DNA of 25,309 nucleotides. It comes from SVEL01 sp045125245. Lineage in GTDB: Bacteria > Bacillota > Clostridia > Lachnospirales > Lachnospiraceae. A program made the translations under genes and the position numbers. Of this stretch, positions 19,878-25,309 are shown piece after piece. The notes under the pieces were generated by a model. The model ran no database searches, was not told where the DNA came from, and worked only from the letters and a program-made list of their open reading frames with translations. The DNA lies in assembly GCA_045125245.1 (NCBI GenBank), contig JBGVNF010000058.1, positions 1 through 25,309 of the forward strand, read 5' to 3'. Within the stretch, counting starts at the first letter, position 1. Each line of letters begins with the position of its first letter.

Positions 19878-22160
19878 ATGGCAAAGGGCAAGGGAAAGGC
19901 TAAATCTAGTCGTGGTACTAAGGCTAGAAAGAGTTCTAAAAAAACTAAAAATAATAGAATTAAACTTGGCATAAAACTTGTTTTAGCAGGCACACTTTTA
20001 GTGTGCCTTTTTGTCATATTAAAATATGGTGCAATGGTGCTAAGATATAAAGAGTATGCGGCTGAATTAGTATCTGACAGAGAATCTTTTAAAAGCAGCT
20101 TAACAACCTTGGTTTATGATAAAAATGGAGGAAACATCATAAATTTAAGTGCTGAAAAGGATTCTTATTATCTTGAAGCAGATGAGATACCTTATATCGT
20201 AAAAAGAACCTTTGTAACAAGTGAAGACAGAAACTTTTATAAACATGAAGGTGTGGATTTTAAGGCAATTGTAAGAGCTTTTGTAGCACTTTTAAAGAAT
20301 AACGGTGAGGTAACTCAGGGAGGAAGTACTATTACTCAACAGCTGGCTCGTAATATTTTTCTTTCTCATGAGGTGTCTATTGAGCGAAAAGTAAAGGAAA
20401 TGTTCATAGCGACAGAGCTTGAGAAGGCTTACACCAAGGATGAAATATTAGAATTTTATATTAACAATATTTATTTTGGAAATGGCTTTTATGGAATAGA
20501 GGCTGCGTCTATGGGATATTTTAATAAGACTATAACAGAGCTTAATAACTCAGAAATGTTATTCTTATGCGCTATTCCAAATAATCCTACAAAGTACGAT
20601 CCTGTAGAAAATATACAGCATACAATTAACAGAAGAAACCTGCTAGCAAAGCAGCTGTATGAACAGCAGGAAATAGATAAGGAATTATATGAGGAAATTA
20701 TTGGCACAGATGTGGTGATACATTTAACAAATGATACTAAGCATGATTATGTGGAGACGTTTGTGAGATATTGTGCCACCAGAGAGCTTATGCGAGCTAG
20801 AGGCTTCGTCTTTACATACGAATTTGATTCTAAGGAAGCAAGGAAGGCTTATGAGGAAGCATACGCCAGTGAATATAGTTATTGTAATAGCTTATTGTTT
20901 ACAGGTGGTTATAGAATATATACGTCCATAGATATGGAAAAGCAGGCTGAGCTTCAGGGCACGGTAGATAAGGTTTTGGAAAGATACGATGATGTCAATG
21001 AAGCAGGTATATATAAATTGCAAGGCAGCAGTACTTGTATCGATAATCTTACAGGTTTTGTAGTGGCTATCGTAGGCGGTAGAGAACAGGAACATGCAGG
21101 ATATAGCTTAAATAGAGCTTTTCAAAGCTTTAGACAGCCAGGAAGTAGTATAAAGCCATTGCTTGTATATACACCGGCTTTTGAGAGAGGGTATACTCCG
21201 GAGACCATAATTATTGATGAGAAATTTGAAGGTGGTCCTGTGAATGCAGATAAATCTTATGCTGGTGCTATGGATATTAGAACCGCAGTAGAGAAATCTA
21301 AGAATACTATTGCATGGAAGATATTTGATAAGATTGGTCCGTTTACCGCTATGCCATATATACTAAAGATGGATTTTAGGAAAATTGTGGATACAGATTA
21401 TGTAAATGCTGCGTCATTAGGTGGTCTTACTTATGGCGTATCTACATTGGAAATGGCGGGAGCATATTCTGCACTGCAAAATAGTGGTGTATATAGAACA
21501 GCGACGTGTATTGTAAAGATAACAGATGATAGTGGCAATGTAATTATAGATAATACGGGAGATAAGCATATTTCCAAGCGTATATATGAAGAAAATGCCG
21601 CAGATACCATGACAAATGTTTTGTTAGGAGTGCTTACTAAGGGAACTGGTAGAAAATATCCTGTAAAGGGAATTACTTGTGCAGCAAAAACAGGAACAAC
21701 TAATAATGATTATGACTCATGGTTTGTAGGGTATAGTTATTATTATACTACAGCTGTTTGGTGCGGATATGATATGCCGGCATCGTTAAGTGATGGATAT
21801 GGAACTACCTGTCCTGGACTTATATGGCAGTCTTATATGACATATTTACATAAGGATTTACAAAATATAGATATAGGAACGTATGTACCTACACCAGGAA
21901 TTCCAGGGGAAGTGGAAACAGAGGAGGAGACAACCTTAGAAGTGGAAACAGATGAAAATGGTAGTATAATAGAGCCGGAAACAGATGAGTATGGCAATGT
22001 AATTGAACCTGTTACGGATATACAACCACCAGAGGAAGAAACCACTAAAGAAGAAGCTACTAAAGAAGAAACTACTGAGTCAGAAACAGATGAGTTTGGT
22101 AACGTAATAGAGCCGGATACAGGAGTTTATTATCCAGAGAATTTAGATATAATAGAATAA
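19878..22160 (+). CDS. Class A penicillin-binding protein (transglycosylase/transpeptidase)
   Basis: This 760-residue bifunctional enzyme polymerises and crosslinks peptidoglycan outside the membrane. A short basic cytoplasmic tail (1-27) leads to one transmembrane helix (about 29-50). The GT51 domain shows VTSEDRNFYKHEGVD with its catalytic Glu, QGGSTITQQLARNIFL and the EFYINNIYFGNGFYGIEAAS block. The transpeptidase has all three motifs: SSIK (in RQPGSSIKPL), SKN (in VEKSKNTIAW) and KTGT (in CAAKTGTTNN). The tail (about 680-760) is Glu/Thr/Pro-rich and contains three copies of an 11-residue unit like ETDEYGNVIEP. AGGAG precedes the ATG. The gene contains a terminator-like hairpin at 19989-20012 inside the membrane-helix codons. 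aroB follows directly. Confidence 0.94.
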   Translation: MAKGKGKAKSSRGTKARKSSKKTKNNRIKLGIKLVLAGTLLVCLFVILKYGAMVLRYKEYAAELVSDRESFKSSLTTLVYDKNGGNIINLSAEKDSYYLEADEIPYIVKRTFVTSEDRNFYKHEGVDFKAIVRAFVALLKNNGEVTQGGSTITQQLARNIFLSHEVSIERKVKEMFIATELEKAYTKDEILEFYINNIYFGNGFYGIEAASMGYFNKTITELNNSEMLFLCAIPNNPTKYDPVENIQHTINRRNLLAKQLYEQQEIDKELYEEIIGTDVVIHLTNDTKHDYVETFVRYCATRELMRARGFVFTYEFDSKEARKAYEEAYASEYSYCNSLLFTGGYRIYTSIDMEKQAELQGTVDKVLERYDDVNEAGIYKLQGSSTCIDNLTGFVVAIVGGREQEHAGYSLNRAFQSFRQPGSSIKPLLVYTPAFERGYTPETIIIDEKFEGGPVNADKSYAGAMDIRTAVEKSKNTIAWKIFDKIGPFTAMPYILKMDFRKIVDTDYVNAASLGGLTYGVSTLEMAGAYSALQNSGVYRTATCIVKITDDSGNVIIDNTGDKHISKRIYEENAADTMTNVLLGVLTKGTGRKYPVKGITCAAKTGTTNNDYDSWFVGYSYYYTTAVWCGYDMPASLSDGYGTTCPGLIWQSYMTYLHKDLQNIDIGTYVPTPGIPGEVETEEETTLEVETDENGSIIEPETDEYGNVIEPVTDIQPPEEETTKEEATKEETTESETDEFGNVIEPDTGVYYPENLDIIE
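19989..20012 (+). terminator. Terminator-like hairpin inside the penicillin-binding protein gene
   Basis: A perfect 7-bp GC-rich stem, GGCACAC (19989-19995) with GTGTGCC (20001-20007), has a TTTTA loop and is followed by five T. It lies 111 bases into the coding region, in the codons of the membrane helix. The shape is that of an intrinsic terminator. Translating ribosomes would be expected to suppress it, so it may act only when translation is poor. Confidence 0.5.
21945..22115 (+). repeat. Three 33-nt coding repeats in the PBP tail
   Basis: Units at 21945-21977, 21978-22010 and 22083-22115 encode ETDENGSIIEP, ETDEYGNVIEP and ETDEFGNVIEP. The first two are in tandem; the third is 72 bases further on, past a Glu/Thr-rich stretch. 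They begin at residues 690, 701 and 736 of the protein. Confidence 0.85.
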
Positions 22161-22175
22161 AATATGGAGGCAGAC

Positions 22176-23288
22176 ATGGGAACATTTAATGTAGAATTAA
22201 AAAAAATAGTTGATGATAGTTATGATATAGAGATAGGATTTCATCTTGAAGATAAACTTATAAGTGATTTGAAGGCTGGATTGGTAGGAAAAATAAATAA
22301 ATTTGCTATTGTCACAGACAGTATAGTTAAGGATTTATATGCTAAGCCTATCATGGATAAGCTTGTAACTGAGGGATATAAAGCAGATTTATTTGTCTTT
22401 GAGGCAGGAGAAAAGCAGAAAACCAGAGAGACTAAAGCTATGGTAGAGGATGCTATGCTAGAAAGCGGTTACAGAAGAGACTGTTGTATTATAGCTGTAG
22501 GTGGTGGCGTGGTTACTGATCTTGCGGGATTTGTGGCAGGTACTTTTGGAAGAGGTGTTCCATTTATTAATTATGCAACTACACTTCTAGCAGCAGCCGA
22601 TGCTTCGGTGGGTGGAAAAACAGCTGTGGATACACCGTTGGCTACAAATCTTATAGGACTTTTTAATCAGCCTAAAAAGGTGTATTTGGACATTGCTACA
22701 TGGCAAACGCTTCCAGCTAGACAAATTTATAGTGGCCTTGCGGAAACTATAAAGCACGCTTGTATAGCCAGTGAAGAATTGTTTAAGTTTTTAGTTGATA
22801 ATATGGATGCTATTCTTGCTATAGATAAGGAGGCTTGCGAATATATTGCTAATGAAAATTGTAAGATAAAATATCAGGTAGTTATGAAGGATGAGCGAGA
22901 AAGTGGTCTTAGAGAGATTCTTAATCTCGGTCATACTGTAGGCCGCGCTATTGAGACAGTGAGTGATTATCAGCTTCTTCATGGGGAAGCACTTTCAATA
23001 GGTTTAGTCGCTGAGGTTAGGTTGGCTACTGATTTAGGGTATATGACTAAGGAGGAGGCTGATGCAGTAGTGGCATTGCTTGAAAAAGCTAAGCTTCCTA
23101 TTACGATTCCAGAGTATATAGACAAGGAAGAATTGGTTAAGAAGCTGTACACCGATAAGAAGGTAAAAAATGGCAGATTAAGATTTGTTATTCAAAAAGG
23201 AATCGGTGATGTGGTAGAATTTGAAGAAGGTGTATTTGCAACACCTATTGAAGAAGAAGTTGCTCGTCAGATAATTATGAGTATATAG
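22176..23288 (+). CDS. aroB: 3-dehydroquinate synthase
   Basis: This 370-residue NAD-dependent enzyme carries out the second step of the shikimate pathway, turning DAHP into 3-dehydroquinate. Family motifs are visible: the NAD-binding VGGGVVTDLAGFVAGTFGRG, the ATTLLAAADASVGGKTAVD block, the GLAETIKHA helix, and the metal ligands in ILNLGHTVGRAIE and LLHGEALSIG. An in-frame ATG lies at 22164, but GGAGG (22166-22170) overlaps it and is properly spaced for the ATG at 22176. It starts just after the PBP stop. No other aro gene is near. Confidence 0.95.
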   Translation: MGTFNVELKKIVDDSYDIEIGFHLEDKLISDLKAGLVGKINKFAIVTDSIVKDLYAKPIMDKLVTEGYKADLFVFEAGEKQKTRETKAMVEDAMLESGYRRDCCIIAVGGGVVTDLAGFVAGTFGRGVPFINYATTLLAAADASVGGKTAVDTPLATNLIGLFNQPKKVYLDIATWQTLPARQIYSGLAETIKHACIASEELFKFLVDNMDAILAIDKEACEYIANENCKIKYQVVMKDERESGLREILNLGHTVGRAIETVSDYQLLHGEALSIGLVAEVRLATDLGYMTKEEADAVVALLEKAKLPITIPEYIDKEELVKKLYTDKKVKNGRLRFVIQKGIGDVVEFEEGVFATPIEEEVARQIIMSI

Positions 23289-23301
23289 GAGAGGATTATT
23301 T

Positions 23302-23523
23302 ATGAAAAGAGTATTGGCATTATCATGTGTTTTTATATTATTAGCATCTGTTGTAGTTATGCTTGTGGCAGCGTTTTCAGGAAGCCCACATGCATCTACA
23401 ATATTTGTAGCAGCATTGGCTGTAAATATTATTTTCCCTGTAATGATTTGGGTGTTCTTGCAGACGGCAGAGTACTTTAAGAAAAAGGGCGAGAAGATAC
23501 GTCAGGAAGAAAATCAGGAGTAA
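23302..23523 (+). CDS. Small membrane protein, unrecognised
   Basis: This 73-residue protein is not recognised. It has two predicted transmembrane helices: about residues 4-25 (VLALSCVFILLASVVVMLVA) and about 34-55 (FVAALAVNIIFPVMIWVFLQ), joined by a short Gly/Ser/Pro-containing turn. A charged C-terminal tail follows (EYFKKKGEKIRQEENQE). AGGAG precedes the ATG. It starts 13 bases after aroB and ends 5 bases before the next gene, so it looks like part of the same operon. The composition suggests a real protein. No function can be given. Confidence 0.7.
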   Translation: MKRVLALSCVFILLASVVVMLVAAFSGSPHASTIFVAALAVNIIFPVMIWVFLQTAEYFKKKGEKIRQEENQE

Positions 23524-23528
23524 TATAG

Positions 23529-23825
23529 ATGAAAAAAAGTATATTTCTTACGATTGTTTTGACATTGTCTGTGGTATGGATGATTGGTTGTCACAAAAGC
23601 AATATCCATAATAAAGAAGTGATTAAGGATAGTTATTCAACTGAGGAAGAAATTAGCGAAGAAATAACTACAGATAAAACTGAGGAAAAAACTACGGAGA
23701 TAGTTACTACGCCAATAGCAGAGTCGACAGTGGAAATGGTTATAGACACCACTACAAATGATTCCACAGACAAAGCTTTTGTAACAAAGCTAACAAAGAA
23801 AATCAACGAGATAATGGATAGATAA
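23529..23825 (+). CDS. Small Thr/Glu-rich putative lipoprotein
   Basis: This 98-residue protein begins with a signal peptide ending in WMIGC (lipobox I-G-C, with the lipidated Cys at residue 21), so it is probably anchored outside the membrane. The mature part is low-complexity, dominated by Thr, Glu, Asp and Ser, with a short basic C-terminal helix (FVTKLTKKINEIMDR). I recognise no domain. AGGAG at the end of the previous gene serves as its ribosome-binding site. Its stop directly abuts the minus-strand deoC stop, with no terminator between the convergent genes. Function unknown. Confidence 0.68.
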   Translation: MKKSIFLTIVLTLSVVWMIGCHKSNIHNKEVIKDSYSTEEEISEEITTDKTEEKTTEIVTTPIAESTVEMVIDTTTNDSTDKAFVTKLTKKINEIMDR

Positions 23826-24473
23826 CTAACTTACGATATTAACAGTAGCGCTGGTGCCAAGTCTGTCGGCACCGGCGTTTACCATTTTTAGAGCTGTTTC
23901 TTTATCTCTGATTCCACCAGAGGCCTTTACGTATGCATTATCACCAACAACCTTTCTCATAAGAGCTACATCTTCTGTGGTGGCGCCGCCTGTAGAAAAT
24001 CCAGTTGATGTCTTTACAAAATCTGCTTTAGCTTCTAAGGAAAGTTCGCAAGCTTTAATTTTTTCATCATCTGTTAAAAGGCATGTTTCGATTATAACTT
24101 TAAGAGTAATTTTGCCTGGTTCACATACGTTTCTAACAGCTTTAATATCATCAAGAACTAATTCATATTCTTTATCTTTTAATGCACCGATATTGATAAC
24201 CATATCTATTTCTGTTGCGCCATCTTCTATAGCGCACTGTGCCTCATAGGCCTTAACCTTGCCGGATGTAGCGCCAAGTGGGAAACCAACCACAGCACAA
24301 GTCTTTACGTCGCTACCTTTTAGTAATTCACTTACAAGCTTTACACGACACTGATTAACGCATACTGATGCAAAATTATATTCTAAGGCTTCGTTGCATA
24401 TTTTAATAACTGCATCCTTAGATGCGTCTGGCTTTAAGATAGTGTGGTCAAAAAGTTTTGATTCTAAGTTCAT
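23826..24473 (-). CDS. deoC: Deoxyribose-phosphate aldolase
   Basis: This 215-residue class I aldolase splits 2-deoxyribose 5-phosphate into glyceraldehyde 3-phosphate and acetaldehyde, in deoxynucleoside breakdown. Key residues are visible: Schiff-base K154 in DFVKTSTGFSTGGAT, D90 in EIDMVINIG, and K183 in YVKASGGIRD. The opening, FDHTILKPDAS, is typical. AAAGGAG precedes the ATG. It is a single gene on the minus strand, convergent with the lipoprotein gene and divergent from the galactokinase-family gene. Length is normal for the family (about 215-225). Confidence 0.96.
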   Translation of the reverse strand: MNLESKLFDHTILKPDASKDAVIKICNEALEYNFASVCVNQCRVKLVSELLKGSDVKTCAVVGFPLGATSGKVKAYEAQCAIEDGATEIDMVINIGALKDKEYELVLDDIKAVRNVCEPGKITLKVIIETCLLTDDEKIKACELSLEAKADFVKTSTGFSTGGATTEDVALMRKVVGDNAYVKASGGIRDKETALKMVNAGADRLGTSATVNIVS

Positions 24474-24537
24474 ATTGAAAATCTCCTTTGAAATATATTG
24501 TAAATTTAAATATCCAATGTGTTTTGTATGATTTAAT

Positions 24538-24567
24538 ATTATACTTTATTTCACAATTAAAGTGTAT
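24538..24567 (-). promoter_or_regulatory. Possible deoC promoter with overlapping inverted repeat
   Basis: On the minus strand a perfect TATAAT lies at 24543-24538, about 65 bases ahead of the deoC start. No strong -35 is present. An imperfect inverted repeat, ATACTTT (24541-24547) with AAAGTGTAT (24559-24567), overlaps it and could bind a regulator. Confidence 0.4.
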
Positions 24568-24597
24568 CATAAAATAAAGAAAAGTAAATGTGCATAG

Positions 24598-24626
24598 TTG
24601 CAAGAGAAGGGGAAGAGTGATAAAAT
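24598..24626 (+). promoter_or_regulatory. Predicted promoter for the galactokinase-family gene
   Basis: TTGCAA (24598-24603) and TAAAAT (24621-24626) are 17 bases apart, with TGA before the -10 giving an extended -10 element. It lies about 95 bases ahead of the start codon. Confidence 0.65.
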
Positions 24627-24719
24627 CGAAAAAATAGTAGGTATGTATATAAGAAAAAATGAAGAAATACAAATGTAAGCATTTTGTTTTATAAAATATA
24701 TAGGAGGATGGATAAAAAT

Positions 24720-25309
24720 ATGAGTGAAACTAAGAGACTTATAGAGTTGATAAAGAATGGAGATTTAGATAATCGACTTGAGGATATATATGTTGATAAT
24801 TCGGTATTAGATTATCAGAGAAATCGTTATATAAACGCTATAGAAAAGTATGAAAATATATATTTTGACAATTCCACAGGGGAATGTATGGAAATAAAGG
24901 ATGTACACCTATTTAGTGCGCCTGGTCGTACAGAAATAGGAGGCAATCATACAGATCATCAAAGAGGTGAAGTATTGGCGGCAGCAGTTAATGTGGACGT
25001 GTTAGCAGTTGTAAGTAAAAATGATGAGGGGATTATAAAACTTGTATCTGATGATTATGAGATGATTACAATAGATGTTAACCAGCTGGAAGCGAAGGAA
25101 GAAGAGAAGGGAACACCCGCAGCCATTGTAAAAGGAGTGCTTGTTGGACTTAAAAATAAAGGCTATGCCATAGGTGGCTTTAGGACTTATATGACTAGCG
25201 ATGTGCTTATTGGAGCAGGTTTATCATCATCAGCGGCCTTTGAAAATATCATAGGAACTATTCAGTCGTATCTATATAATGAAGGTCAGATTTCATCAGT
25301 TGAACTGGC
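24720..25309 (+). CDS. galK: Galactokinase-family protein (partial, 3' end beyond window)
   Basis: The first 196 codons are present; the gene runs off the right edge. The product is a GHMP kinase of galactokinase type, expected to phosphorylate galactose at C1 in the Leloir pathway. The signature is LFSAPGRTEIGGNHTDH (residues 64-80, compare PGRxExxGEHTDY), followed by AAAVNVDV and the glycine/serine ATP loop LIGAGLSSSAAFE (163-175). About 60 residues precede the signature, more than in E. coli GalK (about 25), and HTDH replaces HTDY, so substrate preference may differ. AGGAGG lies 12 bases before the ATG; an in-frame ATG at 24708 touches it and is rejected. Confidence 0.85.
   Translation, partial: MSETKRLIELIKNGDLDNRLEDIYVDNSVLDYQRNRYINAIEKYENIYFDNSTGECMEIKDVHLFSAPGRTEIGGNHTDHQRGEVLAAAVNVDVLAVVSKNDEGIIKLVSDDYEMITIDVNQLEAKEEEKGTPAAIVKGVLVGLKNKGYAIGGFRTYMTSDVLIGAGLSSSAAFENIIGTIQSYLYNEGQISSVEL

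Noticed and set aside
23854..24249. 131-codon plus-strand ORF opposite deoC
   Set aside because: It is a shadow frame of deoC, whose catalytic residues are all present on the minus strand.
24508..24672. Minus-strand ORF upstream of deoC
   Set aside because: Hydrophobic low-complexity translation of AT-rich sequence spanning the predicted promoters of deoC and the galactokinase-family gene.

Overview
The window is 25.3 kb of AT-rich chromosome that reads like a motile, carbohydrate-using Clostridia member, most likely Lachnospiraceae. The grounds are: purine-rich AGGAGG ribosome-binding sites, the gene order yyzM-rpsF-ssb-rpsR and gdpP-rplI-dnaB, a clostridial 2[4Fe-4S] ferredoxin, a CheX-type chemotaxis protein with a methyl-accepting chemoreceptor, and a surface alpha-amylase carrying a CBM26-like domain. 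I cannot name the genus from sequence alone. No phage, transposase, integrase or CRISPR array is visible.

Layout. Bases 1-104 are the 3' end of a 23S rRNA gene, followed by tRNA-Asn and tRNA-Cys and a terminator; no 5S gene follows the 23S. Next come cheX, yyzM (DUF951) and the rpsF-ssb-rpsR operon, which ends in a strong terminator at 2641-2674. From 2775 to 8630 runs an NAD salvage operon: a radical SAM (HemN-like) protein fused to a C-terminal Nudix/NrtR-type regulator, then nicotinamidase (pncA), a short divergent PRPP-synthetase-like protein, a NAMPT/NAPRT-fold phosphoribosyltransferase and NAD synthetase (nadE). A bidirectional terminator separates it from a minus-strand GH13 alpha-amylase lipoprotein, which is divergent from a chemoreceptor gene.

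The gdpP-rplI-dnaB operon (c-di-AMP phosphodiesterase, ribosomal protein L9, replicative helicase) follows. It is flanked on both sides by copies of a structured repeat that begins directly at the T-tract of a terminator. Downstream are a candidate small RNA, a MerR-family regulator, a minus-strand ferredoxin too short for ordinary ORF calling, then asnS, a class A penicillin-binding protein, aroB, two small uncharacterised envelope proteins, deoC (minus strand) and the first 196 codons of a galactokinase-family gene cut by the right edge.

The most interesting unit is the NAD operon. A Nudix/NrtR module (a family known to sense ADP-ribose) with an intact Nudix box is fused to a radical SAM enzyme. 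Its promoter carries a 13-nt tandem repeat that looks like an operator. The prs-like and phosphoribosyltransferase genes overlap and could serve ordinary nicotinate salvage (PncA, then the phosphoribosyltransferase with PRPP, then an adenylyltransferase encoded elsewhere, then NadE), or an ADP-ribose-based NAD+ rebuilding route like that described in phages. Other points of note are the multi-hairpin repeats flanking gdpP-rplI-dnaB, the small-RNA candidate, and a terminator-like hairpin inside the penicillin-binding protein gene.
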